Assembly: GCA_963576735.1 (NCBI GenBank) | Contig: OY755187.1 | Span: forward strand, 7,068,001-7,132,000 | Direction: 5' to 3' | Length of the DNA stretch: 64,000 bases | From: Bedellia somnulentella | Lineage: Eukaryota > Arthropoda > Insecta > Lepidoptera > Bedelliidae | Shown: piece by piece, positions 1 to 11,510 of the stretch | Numbering within the stretch: the first letter of the stretch is position 1 | Layout: every line of letters begins with the position of its first letter | Notes under the pieces: model-generated | Databases searched by the model: none | The model's input: only the letters and a program-made list of their open reading frames with translations | Told to the model about the DNA's origin: nothing | Made by a program: the position numbers and the translations under genes

Positions 1-497
1 GTAACTAAACTGTGCTTTTAAAACAATACTTCAAGCTATTCGCGACAATAAAACAGTATTTTCTTCAGTATTGTTTAGAAATAAATAAGAATAATTCAGC
101 ATTTTCGGTGTGTATGCCCAAAATGTAATAAAATTGTCCAATTGGCAATACAATTCTGTTTTTGGGCATAGCTATGAAAACGGCTGAATTATTCTTATTT
201 ATTTGTAAGCAATACTGTTTTATTTTGCCGTGTAGTGCCGGCTTAGAATGTCGCTTTCCCTTTCTACCCACGGGTGTCGTAAGAGGCGACTAAGGGTATT
301 GGGGCTTTTTATTGGATTTTTGGGCGATGCGGTTGGAGACCAATCACCAAAAACCTTTCTTTTTACCATCTTTTCCCCACTCAACTTCCAAAAGTGGCTT
401 CTAGGGAAATATAGCCGTGAGTATATGTATGTATGTACTGTTTTATTGTCGCGAATAGCTTGAAGTACCTACTGTTTCGAAAGCACAGTTTAGTTAC
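1..497. mobile_element. Foldback/MITE-like element split by a SINE
   Basis: The ends are inverted copies: GTAACTAAACTGTGCTTT at 1-18 is complementary to 480-497, and the match continues inward for about 58 bp with small indels. A second inner inverted pair (68-106 with 176-215) makes most of the left part one long hairpin. No coding potential is seen. A SINE B copy sits inside at 231-436. The left end may extend beyond the window start, so the target-site duplication cannot be read. It is probably a non-autonomous DNA transposon; the superfamily is unknown. Confidence 0.6.
231..436 (+). repeat. SINE B copy 1
   Basis: This is the first of about ten copies of a 200-250-bp repeat. Shared landmarks are a head TGTGTAGTGTCGGCTTAGAA, a middle GGGCGATGCGGTTGGAGAC and a 3' end GTGAGTATATGTATGTATG. 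Here it is flanked by TACTGTTTTATT on both sides (about 211-222 and 435-446), a likely 12-bp target-site duplication. It inserted into the foldback element. Confidence 0.75.
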
Positions 498-844
498 AAA
501 ATAAAAAAACGAGCACCCATTTGAATTTCCCGCCATTTTAGTATCGTTTACCTTTAACTGAAAAAATATATAATAAAAAAGACCATTCTCAAATTGGTAC
601 GACAAAAAAGCGAGATGGTGTAAGTAAAAAGTTATTTTTGTCTTAGCTTGTATACGTTCAGATGTAATAATATAATTGTATTTGGAATAAGCAAAAACCA
701 AATACCTACCAGCTGTATTTCTTCATTAGTGATCACTACTGATCACTAAACAACAAAACATTTCTGATAAGAAAGAAAAAATAATAGACAACAGGCGTTC
801 TCTGGTTTTCGTTAAAGTATTGAAATAAATAAAACGCAACTTTA
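498..844. other. No feature recognised
   Basis: AT-rich sequence between the foldback element and the LINE pseudogene. I see no coding frame, repeat or RNA gene here. Confidence 0.5.
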
Positions 845-2810
845 GTGATCGGTGCATCGTTGTGTGCTTTAGAGAAAAAGGATGGAGGGATTCGGCCAAT
901 TGCCGTGGGTAGCGTACTGAGGCGGCTAGTAGCTAAGGTGGGGTGTGATTTAGTTAAAGGAGTGTCCAGTTACTTGCAGCCTGTTCAGCTAGGTTTTGGT
1001 ACCCCTCTGGGCTGTGAGGCAGCTATTCACGCTACTCGGGCCTTTGCAATAGCTGGTGAAAAGAGCAGTGATGTGATTGTAAAGATAGATGTTAAGAATG
1101 CTTTTAATTATGTGAATAGAGATGTTTTATTGAGGGAGGTACAGGAGCATGTGCCAATATTATTTCCGTTCCTACATCAGTGTTACTATGCTCCTAGTAA
1201 ATTATTTTACGATCAGTCAGCTGTTCTGTCCCAGAGCGGTGCACAGCAGGGCGATCCTTTGGGCCCATTGGTATTTAGTTTGGCCATTCAAAATATTGTT
1301 TCACGTGCTGATACCAAACTAAACGTGTGGTATTTAGATGATGGGACAATTGGTGGGCCACCAGATATGGTTTTTGATAACTTGCGACTCCTGATTGATG
1401 GTTTAAAGGAGATAGACTTAACTGTTAATACTGAAAAATGAGAAATATTTCCATGTTCGGGGCGCTTACACAATTTTCAACGTTTCCAGGAGTTACTGCC
1501 TGGTATAATGTTGCTTGATAAGTCAAGTTTTAATTTGCTGGGTGCGCCGATTTTCCCAGAAGCAGTGCCGGCAGCTGTGCAACAAAAAACTGATTCCCTA
1601 TTATTTGCACGCGAGCGGTTACATGATTTATCTACGCACACGGCGTTGACTCTGATCCGCCATTGTTTGGCGCTTCCTAAGGCCGTATATTTTTTACGCA
1701 CAGCTCCGGTGTGGAAGTTTAGATCAGAAGTGGAGACATATGATGAGACTTTAAAAAATCTGTTAGAAGATGTTCTAAATGTGCACCTTAGTGCTGAACA
1801 ATGGTGTCAGGCAGCTTTGCCCGTACGGTACGGTGGCCTTGGCGTTCGTAGAATGTCAGATGTTGGGTTGCCCTCTTTTTTGGCTTCTTCGCATGGGGTG
1901 GTGGATTTAGTTGCTCGGATTCTTTCTTTGAATGGTGACGCGATTCGCTTGTCTTTTGTGGAGGAGGCATTAACCGAATGGGTAGCAGTAAGCCAGTCTT
2001 TGGACATTCCTGAGCAGCCAAACGTGCAGCGGAGTTGGGATGACGTTTTGTGCAAATAATAGGCAGGAGCGGCTTATTCGCTCTAACATGGGGGCTGATT
2101 TAGCTCGAATTAGAGCTGTATCGAGGCCAGAATCTGGAGCGTGGTTGCATGCCCTCCCATCTCCCCAGTTGGGTACGTTTCTTGACAACGATTCGTTGCG
2201 AATTGCTGTGGCTCTTAGGTTAGGGTGTGATGTTTGCGAGCGCCATCAATGTTTTTGTGGCGTGGAAGTGGACACAAGGGGATACCACGGGCTATGTTGC
2301 TCAAGGTGTGTTGGTCGATTTCCTCGTCATCATGCTTTGAATGGCACTATTGCGGAGGGCCCTGGTGTCCGCTACATTCCCTGTATCTTGGAGCCACCTG
2401 GTTTAAGTCGAACTGACGGCAAACGTCCTGACGGCCTTACGCTGGTGCCTTGGAAACGCGGTCGGTGCCTACTATGGGACGCAACTTGTGTTTGCACTTT
2501 TGCTGTGTCGCATCTGCCGTCGACAGTTTTGCGTTCAGGGGCTGCTGCTGAATCCGCTGCGGGGCTCAAGCATCGAAAGTATGAACAGCTCAAAGGTAAC
2601 TATCTGTTTATTCCACTGGCCTTTGAAACTTCTGGTGCTTGGGGTTCGGAAGCTATAGCGTTTGTGTCGGCGTTGGGTAGGAGACTGAGGGAGCGGGGGC
2701 ACGACAAGCGAGCGGGTTTCTATTTGGCACAGCGACTTTCAATTGCCATCCAGCGTGGGAATGCTGCAAGCATTATGGGTGCTTTCGAGTCGCGCACCGT
2801 TGGGCTTTAG
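845..2810 (+). pseudogene. Non-LTR retrotransposon RT plus restriction-like endonuclease, broken
   Basis: The three open pieces are one gene. The first (845-1441) is reverse transcriptase: KKDGGIRPIAVGS, a D-bearing KIDVKNAFNYVNR block, GAQQGDPLGPLVFSL and a catalytic WYLDDGTIGG. An in-frame TGA at 1439-1441 ends it, but the same frame stays open from 1442 to 2059. A one-base frameshift near 2041-2057 moves the reading to 2040-2810. That last part has a Cys/His cluster (CERHQCFC, CCSRC) followed by RPDGLTLVPW and LLWDATCV, which fit a PD-(D/E)xK restriction-like endonuclease. APE-type LINEs lack this domain. The 5' end is truncated because no ORF1 or N-terminal RT precedes it. The clade is not settled (R2-like or Utopia-like by layout). 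It is GC-richer than its surroundings. Confidence 0.8.
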
Positions 2811-2942
2811 TTTTTAATTTTAAGTGACGAGGTTATTAGCTTATTTTTTATATTAGTTAAGTTTAGATTTAAGTGACTTTTTTATTTTATAATTTATATT
2901 TCTTTAAGTAGGTTAAGTTGACATGAAATTGTATTATTTTAC
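2811..2942 (+). other. Probable 3' UTR of the RLE LINE
   Basis: AT-rich non-coding sequence directly after the endonuclease stop codon and before the tRNA-like repeat. I infer it is the LINE 3' UTR. No poly(A) tail or target-site duplication was identified. Confidence 0.4.
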
Positions 2943-3211
2943 TCATAAATAAAAGATGTTATTAAAGGAAAGAAAAATTTCGACACTGGAGGGGTTCGAA
3001 CCCGCGACCTTCGGGTATACGCCCCCGTCGCTCTGCCAACTGAGCTACAGTGTCAGTTGGCATCCAGCGCGAAATTTCTCTATCCTTTGTTTCTTTTTTA
3101 CACGTTCAAGTAGTGTTTGCGTTTCCTACCTCCGAATTTTTAACTAATTCGGACGGCCACTTGTCTACCTTTTCAGATAGAATGCAAATGTTGGAAACGC
3201 CTAACTATCAC
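2943..3211 (-). repeat. Family A tRNA-like repeat, copy 1
   Basis: Read on the minus strand, this carries a tRNA-like core at about 2984-3054. It has a 7-bp acceptor-type pairing GACACTG/CAGTGTC, a box-A-like TAGCTCAGTTGGCAGAG and a box-B-like GGGTTCGAACCC. Flanks related to CGAAATTTTTCTTTCC lie on both sides in inverted orientation. A second block at 3085-3211 contains the family landmark AAAATTCGGAGGTAGGAAAC on the minus strand. Other copies are at 10295-10560, 34565-35265 and 56455-56720. It is tRNA-derived and multi-copy, so it is not annotated as a functional tRNA gene. Confidence 0.65.
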
Positions 3212-3516
3212 ATAATTTAATGTTTTTTGACATGAATTCCTCATGTGGGGATTATTACTCATAAATAAAAGATGTTATTAAAGGAAAGAAAAATTTCGAC
3301 ACTGGCGGGGTTCGAACCCGCGACCTTCGGGTATACGCCCCCGTCGCTCTGCCAACTGAGCTACAGTGTCAGTTGGCAGAGCGACGGGGGCGTATACCCG
3401 AAGGTCGCGGGTTCAAACCCCGCCAGTGTCGAAATTTTTCTTTCCTTTAATAACATCTTTTATTTATGAGTAATAATCCCCACATGAGGAATTCATGTCA
3501 AAAAACATTAAATTAT
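3212..3516. repeat. Near-perfect 146-bp tRNA-like palindrome
   Basis: The left arm 3212-3357 and right arm 3371-3516 are reverse complements with a 13-base spacer (3358-3370). I see one mismatch, in the TTCGAAC/TTCAAAC box-B-like site. Each arm holds most of a family A tRNA-like core plus its outer flank. The centre lies inside the tRNA D-arm region, so two cores point at each other. Such an inverted dimer could form by foldback replication or template switching. Confidence 0.85.
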
Positions 3517-3680
3517 TGTATTATTTTGTTATTATGTAAATAAATTCAAATCGTTTAATGCATTCATGTGGTAAACTTTAGTGTAATAAGTAGTATAATG
3601 TTAAATTCTTAGTAAAGAAATGCAAGGTTTGAAAACCCTTAACAAAAAAACACAATGAAAAATTAAACAAAATCAATGTT

Positions 3681-5889
3681 TTAAATTATAACATGGCAAG
3701 CAATAACATTTTTTGCATTGAGCACAAAAACCTTTACTTTTTTAACTTTGTTGTCGGCTTTTCTACTACTCATTTTTGTCCTCAACTGCTCGTAGCATGT
3801 TGAACATTTTATCTTCTTATCACTGATCTCATATTTGTGATGTTCTCCAGATTCAGTTTCAACTTCAGCTGGTTGCGTGTCAGTTCGGGTGAATGCTTTA
3901 ATGATGGACTCTACGAAGAGTTTCTTTGAAATATTGCATTTATTCTTCTTGTTGTACACAAACACAATCCAAGCATTGACCAGTGCCGTACTAAATAGTA
4001 ACTCCATCATCACTTTTCGGAACCACTTCAAACCTCTTTTCAAGGGTGTATTATAGGACGACATCTGGTCACTATAGTCTATGCCTTTTTTGCTGTTATT
4101 ATACGTAAATACGCATTGAGGTTTTTCGACCTCTTGCACTATTCCTCTTTTCTGTTTTTGGATTACCTTTAGTTTTGTATTGTGGCCTTTGCATGTGCTA
4201 ATCATAAGCACTGTACGTTTATCCATCCATTTAATTACCCTCACACCTTTGCGATTTATTTGTCCAATCACTTGACCTTTTTTGGGTTTTGTGCTTATAA
4301 TAGCTTTAGGCAGCCTCTTCCTGTTCGATCTTAAAGTGCCACAAAGGAAAGTCTTTTTCAAAAGCAATTGCTCAGCGAGTTCTACTGACTAGTCAGTGAT
4401 GACAATTCTTCCTTCATTTTCAAGTCCATGTATAAGTCTCTCGACTGTTTTCTTGCCATGATTAAGTTCACGGCCATTTTCTCCTTTCTCTGTGTATATA
4501 AGAACGTGGTAAGTGTAGCCTTCTGGCGTACATACTTTATATAGTTTAACACCATATTTATGGCTTTTGTTCTTTATGTATTGTCGAAATTTAAGACGGC
4601 CTCGCCAGGGAATCATAGACTCGTCAATAACCAAAATCGTTCCAGGTTTCAAGACGCTCTTGAATCTTGCAATGACCATGTCATACACTTCTCGAATCTT
4701 ATGCAGTTTGTCGGCTCCTGTGTCATTCTGGTCACTACTGAAATGCCAGCACTTTAGTAGTAAACAAAAACGATCTCGTGTCATTGTAGAAGCTATATAT
4801 TCCTTTTTGTACATAGCATTTTTCGACCAGTAATGATTTAACTTAGGCAGTCTTACCAGTCCCATCAGTAGCAATATGCCAAAAAAATTTCTTCACTGTT
4901 TGTTGGAGTCCAAGCCTTTATACGTGATTTTGGTTTTAAATTTGGATCACTCAGTTTTTTTGCAGCATAATTGTTTGTTTCTTGAGCCATTTTTTCGACT
5001 ATTTCGTCAGTTAAAAACAATTTAAAGAAATCTTTAGGTGTTGTAGTATTTTCAGGTATTTCGGCTGAAAGCTCGGAATCTTTTTCAGAAAGATCAAAAT
5101 CCGGTTCGGTATTATCGATATCGATCCATTCATCATCATTTGGTATTGTAGGATCATCATCATCTTCAGTGACGCTATCTTCTGGAGGAGTTTCGTCAAT
5201 ACCATTTTCGGAAATGCTATGGGAAGATGTTTCTGCCTCGTCTTCAGAAGATTTAGATGGCCAATCATCATCAGAATCTTCTTCATTCAATAAGTTAGTA
5301 ACTTGTTCTCCAGAAACTATTGGATTATCTTTGTTGTTGGGCTTATTTGTCTGTAATTTAGCCATATCTGCAGGTAGGTTTTGGTTTTGTTCATCACTTG
5401 AAGGTTTTGCCTTTTTTTGTCTGTCTCTGGATTTAGTTATTTGTCGGTTTGGTATACGAGTACTAGTAGATGGGCGGCGATTTCTGCTTGGTGTTGACAA
5501 AAGTTCTTGAATTTGTTCCTCATTAGAGATGCGTCAAGATTCACCATATTGCTAACAGATATATCGCTCAGAGATCCACAGTTACTCAGACTCATATCTA
5601 AAGGCCTGAAAGTATCATCGTCTGACTTTGGTAGCAATGAATCGGTGGTCGGGCGTAAAAAACATGCACCGTCTGCCGGTTGTATCACTACATCTTCCAA
5701 AATTGTAATCTTAGGCTCGTCAGAAGCGCGATTCATGCTACAATTCTCCAAGTTATGAAAAGTGCGCCCACTACTTGGGCTCATAAAAATATGAGAAGAT
5801 TCTCGACGTTTAAACCTTCCGAAGCAGCGGTGAAGTTGTCGCCTGTCGAGATGTACTTGGCTCTTCATCATTTCTGACATTGTCGGCAT
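3681..5889 (-). pseudogene. piggyBac-family transposase, broken
   Basis: Four pieces in order form one transposase of the DDE_Tnp_1_7 (piggyBac) family, which cuts and pastes at TTAA. 5889-5437 is an N-terminal region. 5500-4865 is acidic and ends near FFKLFLTDEIVEKM. 4874-4389 has GLVRLPKLNHYWSK, IDESMIPWRGR (an expected catalytic Asp) and VITD. 4367-3681 has FTYNNSKKGIDYSDQMSSYN (the expected third Asp) and a Cys-rich tail (CSTC, CHV). Damage: a frameshift near 5525, another near 4870, and an in-frame TAG at 4389-4391 right after ITD, where several residues also seem to be missing. TIRs were not found with confidence. It is closer to PGBD4-like lineages than to the original piggyBac (inference). 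Confidence 0.85.
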
Positions 5890-6244
5890 TGTAAGATAGC
5901 TCCAACATCCGCCGTGACCGCTTCATTGTTTTATCGAATGCACCTTACGCTCTCGGCGCCACTAATTGAAATGATCAAAAAAACCCCGTACGGGTAGGTA
6001 AAAAACTTACGGGGAGTAATGAACCCCGTACCGCACTAGAAGGAAACTTTTTCGCTCCAGTGCGTTACAGGGTTCATAACACCCCGGATTGTTTTTTAGT
6101 GTAATCTAGTCCTTCAGAAGGTAAATAAACCAAATATACAACTATCTCTTTCATACGACTTAAAATGACAAAGATATAGCCTTCGCACCAGGGGATAGAT
6201 GCTCTTTTTTGCTCCCGCACTGGATGAGAATCAAGGACGGGGAC
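5890..6244. other. Non-coding stretch with short palindromes
   Basis: It contains GC-rich inverted motifs around ACCCCGTACGGG and a repeated CGCACT(A/G)GA motif (6033-6070, 6212-6230). These may be subterminal sites of one of the flanking transposons. No gene is seen. Confidence 0.3.
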
Positions 6245-9116
6245 TTATAAGCCCCGTTTCGCGCTGAAGGTGTTAAATTTTGCTGTAGAAATAGGCTTTT
6301 CTCTTATTCTCATGGCTCTCAAATCCGTGGGTATGCTAACTTTAGCTTTAGAGTTTCTTAAAAGAGAAAGTTCAGAAAAAATTCTCGTGTTGAAATCTGT
6401 CTTGTAGTATAGTATACAGCTATTTTTTTGTCGTAATTGCCACCATACAGCCTCAGATATCTTGAAATCTTGTTTCTGAGAGTTCTTTTTTCGAAATATC
6501 AATGGTGCTCCCTTTTTTGTCAACTCAACTACATTTTTGAAGTCATGTAGTGACATCTCATTCACAGAAAATGGGGTTTTCCCTTCACAAGAACGTATAA
6601 ATTGAGCCCAGTCCCTCGGAGTAACAAGTTCCATAGTTTTTAGGTTTTTCTTTTTTCTCTCTATAAGTGAATGAGCGTGATCCACTTCTATGTGCGTGTG
6701 GCTTTTTAATAAAAAAATATGGTTTAAATAAAAAAATTAGGAAACTTTGCAAGAATGTATACATAGGAAGACACGATAATACTATTTCTGTTTTGTCCGG
6801 TGCAATTATCGGATTATATATAATCATTGACTGTAATCATCTCATTCAAATTTTCTTCAGCCCATTTGATAACACAAGAACCAATCTCGTTCCCTCCTCT
6901 GCCTGCGTAATTTTCAGGCCAAACATGGTTGCTTGTTTTTTTTTGTTGTGGTATCGTAAATAGTCAGATTCAAGGGCCATAATTTTCTCAGATAAAATGA
7001 CTGGTTATTCGTCAAGTTTGGTGTAGGTAGGCATTTTTGCAAATCCAGTGCTATAACTCGCTTGTTCATGGATTTTGCGGCTTCCTCTTTATCTTCCTTT
7101 TTCATCTTATATCTCTTTTCAGCTTCTTGTAGATATTCCTATTTTTCTTTCATAACCTTTGTCATCTCCACTTCATTAATACTGTCTTTAAGTTGTCTCG
7201 CAAATCGGTCGCAATCATCGCAGGTATCTATACCGGGAAGTTTAAAAGACAGATTAATTCTTGAAAATCTGACGATATAACCATTCTTTTATGGATATGG
7301 ATTTTTTATTTTCACCAGCAGCTTCCATTTGAGCAACATATTTCAGGTGCATCAACTTAATATTGAGTTCAGGCCCAAGGTATTTTTTTTGGCTTTTATT
7401 ACGACTGTAATGACTTTCATAAATTGGAAAACTAGAAATGTGTCTCTTTACAGAAGCTTTGACTGGGTCTGGAAGTTTGTTTCCGGGTACGTGACGTCCT
7501 CTTCTATCATCTTCCACTATGCCACTGTCTAAGACCTTTTCAATGCTGATGTGGATAAACTTTTTATTTATCGACAGTGTATGTAGGAACATTGTTTGAC
7601 AAACCTTTTTTCAATCAAAATCTACGCCTAGGTAGTAGGTGTACGTAAATTTACGTCGGTCGTTTTCTAGCTGGGAATTGGTTCGTTGTCTAGCTTTGAC
7701 ATTCTTATCAACGAAACCAGATACAAACTGCCGCCTTTGATCCCAGCTCAAAAATTTTTTTCAAAAATGGCACCATATTCGGTGTCGTTGTTCAGGAGAT
7801 ATTCATGACGCGCTCGGGAATGTTCTTTTCTATTTTTGCTATTGCTGAGGTGTATGCAGATCCAATAAGCCTTTTTTGTTTCGTTACAGACCTTTTCCAC
7901 AATTCTTCGTTTCGCTTCCTCTTAGTTGGCCTTTTCTTGGTTTCAGATTCACACAGAGGTCAATTTATGACCTCCACAAACTCAAGGGGACTTGTAGTTG
8001 GTGCAATTGCTTTATTTCAGGTGTGGGTGTATTTCGGGCTGACAGGTGTATTTCGGCTGCTGTAGTAATATTATTTATATTATTTGGTGACCTTTCCTGA
8101 TCATCCTTGGTTTTATTGGAACTTTCAACTAATTTAGTCGTACATTGCACCTTTTGATTAACAGCAACAAGTTGACCAGGTGACATGTATGGTGTATGTA
8201 TGTAAAGTATTCTATTTCAGTGTCATGTTTTTCGGAGGTGTCAATCAAATCAGATAGCTGAATTAAGTCTTCATTCGTATCCTTAAAATGTTTAAATAAC
8301 AGATTTTTTCAACCCGTTCTCATGCCATGATCTCTTGATTATGGTCACTATCTAAAGAATTTTCATAGCTTTTTGAAATGAAGTCTTTATCAGCCACGCT
8401 GTCATCACTTGCGTAATCGCCAGACAATAAGTTCATTTCATTTTGAAGAATTGACTCTGAAAAAAAAGAAAAACATAATTATTCTGAAACAAAAAAAATG
8501 AGAAAGAAACTTAAGTTAGCATATTACTGTTTATTATATTAAATAAAAAAAAAACTCTCAGTAAATAAATTAAGATTTTCAAACGATAATTTTGATTAAC
8601 ATAACATAACATAACATGTTATGTTATGTTATGCAAAACGTGGGTACTCTGAACACCAGGTGACAAAGTCACGTGATGTTCAGAAGTATTAGTACCTCTG
8701 CCAACCCCTTCGGGGATATTCGGCGTGAACGTTTATGATAATTTTGATTAACAGTATATCTCAATAGGGTTCATGATTGATTTATGTAATTAATAGTTAC
8801 TACCTATTTTAGTTATGTCCTCTGAAAGGTTTTAAATCTGTTTGTAGTAATTAACTTGAAAGCAAATGCAATATTAAGCACAAATCCATAAAAAACTAAT
8901 ATCCTTTCAGTGACAGTATTACGAAAACTTTTTGAACTTAACTTTGTTTCCATGCCAAAATCAAAGTCAAAAATTCATTAAGATTTTCAGGTTATTAAAT
9001 TGATGGAAGGTAAACTAACCGTTTAAAACGTGTAATTTTGTAGAACATACAGGTTCCTCCTCTGGTATTCTCATATTTTCAAATATTCTTCTTATCCTAG
9101 CACTTTTTTTGTTCAT
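6245..9116 (-). pseudogene. Decayed intron-bearing gene with DNC-x-GQN motif
   Basis: Exon 1 is 9116-9020 (MNKKSARIRRIFENM...). It ends in a phase-1 donor G|GTTAGT. The matching acceptor TTTTTTTTCAG is at about 8467-8457, and the spliced frame continues ESILQNEMNLLSGDYASDDS until a TGA. Further pieces follow downstream: a Lys/Arg-rich block about 7965-7790, then 7592-7254 (GNKLPDPVKASVKRHISSFP), 7105-6914 (DLQKCLPTPNLTNNQSFYLR), SDNCTGQNRN at 6813-6784, and 6700-6245 (VDHAHSLIERKKK). The same block order occurs in multi-copy uncharacterised insect proteins that I recall as DUF7869-like (unverified). A transposon gene is likely, but its catalytic mechanism is unknown to me. Several frameshifts and stops make it dead. 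A second relic lies at 15230-15830. Confidence 0.6.
8595..8742 (+). repeat. SINE C, 5'-truncated copy in an intron
   Basis: This matches the 3' half of the SINE C copies at 31281 and 31841 (ACCTCTGCCAACCCCTTCGG, then GTGAACGTTTATG). It is preceded by an odd palindromic run of AACAT repeats followed by ATGTT repeats at 8599-8634. It lies in the first intron of the DNC-x-GQN pseudogene. Confidence 0.7.
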
Positions 9117-9120
9117 TTTG

Positions 9121-10290
9121 CCTTAAATATCGAATAATATTAACTTTCGCCAATCGTCTACTTTCGCACCAAAACGTAACTGCTGTCAAACGTCAACAAA
9201 CGAAGTCCAAATTCAAACACAAACAGGTTAATATGACCATCTCTTTACATTGCACATTATAATGTATAGCGCTATCTCTTTCTTTACACTACGACCTACA
9301 CTCCCAAAAGTATAACACGCCATGATCCAAGGTCGCGCACAATTCACCGGAGCATAAGTGTCTAAGTAGACTTAGCGCCTTTGATTTTAATAATTATTTG
9401 CTTACCATTTGAAGCATTGCGGTCTAATCAACAATAGGAATGTATGCTTTTACTATATTTTTGTCACTTAGGACCCCATGCAATCGGCTATTTTTTTATA
9501 TAATCGAGATACGTATACGAGAGTAAAACCAGCTAATGTAGAAAAAAAAACTGAATACAATGAACTAAAATAAAAAAAAACGGAAAATTGACTTGGACCC
9601 TAATGCCTCTTAGGTGCAGACTTCTTGACGAAATTTTGCCATAAACAACAAGAAGTAAACATGTAGTGTTCTCTTTTTCAAAAGATTAACCTCGGAAGGT
9701 TAGAAAGAGAAAACGGCATATGGAATATTTCTGTTGCGATATGATTATTATTTGCATAACGTTATTTAGATATAGTACCACAGGGCCCATCCATAGTGTA
9801 GAGTATCCTTGAAACCATGCCTCCTCAATAAGGAGTCTTCCATTTGACATTTGAAACCTTATTCTCTATGGATGGCGTGCAAACTTTTAATAATGTGTAT
9901 GTGGCCTGGAAGTTAGAGTTTTTAGGCCACCACTTTTATCTAAAGAATGAAAAATTACCAAATATAACACTTGACGTTCATATATCTTGACGTGCACATC
10001 TTCATCGCAAACTACTACTTTTCAAGGTTGTTGTTTGTTGTATTTGATTATTTTTGTGGATTGTGTATAACAATAAATCTGTTGGCTGAATGATTTTCAA
10101 TCCTGACCCTAAAATTTAAAATTAAATTAAGATCGCCAACGCCACGGATGTAGTTCACGTCAATGTTACGGAAAACTCCACATTGGCGACAATCTATGTC
10201 GGGAATTCCATGTAGGGAACTATTTTGTCGGCTATTACAGTCTTGTGCAATACAGGCTCGTTTCGGGAATGTACGGCACGCAGTACGACT
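9121..10290. other. Anonymous DNA, possible LTR-element remnant
   Basis: No coding frame can be supported. AACAATAAATCTGTTGGCTG near 10070 followed by ATTGGCGAC near 10185 is weakly reminiscent of an LTR polyadenylation region and primer-binding site. Partner sequences were not found. Confidence 0.2.
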
Positions 10291-10294
10291 AAAA

Positions 10295-10560
10295 TTATGT
10301 TATATTTAGGCGTTTTCAACATTTGCATTCTATCTGAAAAGATGGACAAATGGCCTTCCGAATTAGTTAAAATTCGGAGGTAGGAAACGTAAACACTACT
10401 TAAACGTGTAAAAGAAATAAAGGATAGAAGAATTTCGCGCTGGCAGCCATTGACACGGTGGCTCAATTGGTAGAGCGTCGGGGCGTATACCCGAGGTCGC
10501 GGGTTCGATTCCCGCCTGTGTCGAAATTTTTCTTTCCTTTATTTATTCTTTATTTATTGG
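10295..10560 (+). repeat. Family A tRNA-like repeat, complete plus-strand copy
   Basis: The order is TTAGGCGTTTTCAACATTTG, the AAAATTCGGAGGTAGGAAAC landmark, AAGGATAGAAGAATTTCGCG, a tRNA-like core (10450-10522, box A GGCTCAATTGGTAGAGCG, box B GGGTTCGATTCCC), then GTGTCGAAATTTTTCTTTCC. The sequences flanking the core are imperfect inverted copies, so the core sits at the tip of a stem. This copy gives the best view of the whole unit. Confidence 0.7.
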
Positions 10561-11175
10561 AAAATGATTTCTATTACATGTCGTGTATTCTCGTGTCGTG
10601 CACTGCTGTTTTGTGTTGTGAATTGATGGCTCCCACCGTACGCCGCACCGCGCCGCGCCGTCGTCACCCGTGTCGTCAAGAAATACCTCATACTATTGAC
10701 AATTTACAAATATCTGGCTACTTTATCATAAAAAAAACACAACCTTATAATAAGATAATTATTATTTAGCTAATTATAAGAATGCCTATTAAATACCTGC
10801 TGTATACAGAATGAAGTAATAGGCATTTTACGGCAAGTCACGTAAAATCAACTATAAATCGCAGTAAGGTACCTTAGACTTGGCTCCACTTATTTTAGAG
10901 ATTTCATTACTTTTTAGAGATAAACAAGCAGCTCTATCGAGACTTGGCTAGTTTTTTACAGAATGTTTTTGGTGGGATTTCACTTCTTTTTGAGAGGACG
11001 TAGACTGATTGAATGGTTACATTTTCTTATTGTTATATCCAAATAATATCTCCAAATCTTTGAAATACACGAAAAAAACTTTTGAATGTGTAAATCAATA
11101 CGCTACCAGGATTTAAAATACAGCCAGCGCCATCTAGTGAAGTATACTGGTACTAATGCTGAATAACGTGAGCGA
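10561..11175. other. No supported feature
   Basis: A GC-rich patch at 10620-10680 could encode a short Arg-rich peptide starting MAPTVRRTAPRRR. It has no downstream support and is probably chance. The remainder is AT-rich with nothing recognised. Confidence 0.3.
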
Positions 11176-11510
11176 AGCCGCGGCTGACTAAAGTAAAAGT
11201 TGAGCCAATTTCTTCGGCTTCAATCTTCTCCTGCGATCCGTTAATGTGAGGCCGGCTTTGGAGAATAATCGTTCACATGTCACCGACGAGGATATACTAG
11301 TTTTCTTGCATGCCACCAAAGTAGTGGATCTTCTGTCCTGACTATCATAGGCTTCTGGAGACATTTTTCTACCTCGACTATTCCCGCCGCTGTGTTATTC
11401 TCGGGGACTAGCCTAGCTATTTCTTGGTCAAATGCGGCCCAAATGGAATCTGTCGCGGCAGGGGCTGGGTTCAATGCCTATGATGCGTTGCTGGTTGAGC
11501 TGGATTGGCT
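11176..11510 (-). pseudogene. hAT transposase C-terminal fragment
   Basis: The minus strand encodes TDSIWAAFDQEIARLVPEN, then DPLLWWHARKLVYPR (11474-11280). In another frame it continues CERLFSKAGLTLTDRRRRL and KKLAQLLL before a stop near 11185. This is the hAT dimerisation domain, which helps the transposase form the complex that excises the element. A deletion or frameshift at about 11280 removes the usual link between the WW..R..YP and SERxFSxAG blocks. The DDE catalytic core upstream is absent. Confidence 0.8.

Noticed and set aside
10450..10522. Functional tRNA genes at this and other tRNA-like cores (2984, 3371, 35155, 46685, 56278)
   Set aside because: Promoter boxes are present, but the cores are multi-copy, fused to repeat bodies and sometimes in inverted dimers, and the anticodon arms are irregular. 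SINE or MITE origin explains them better.
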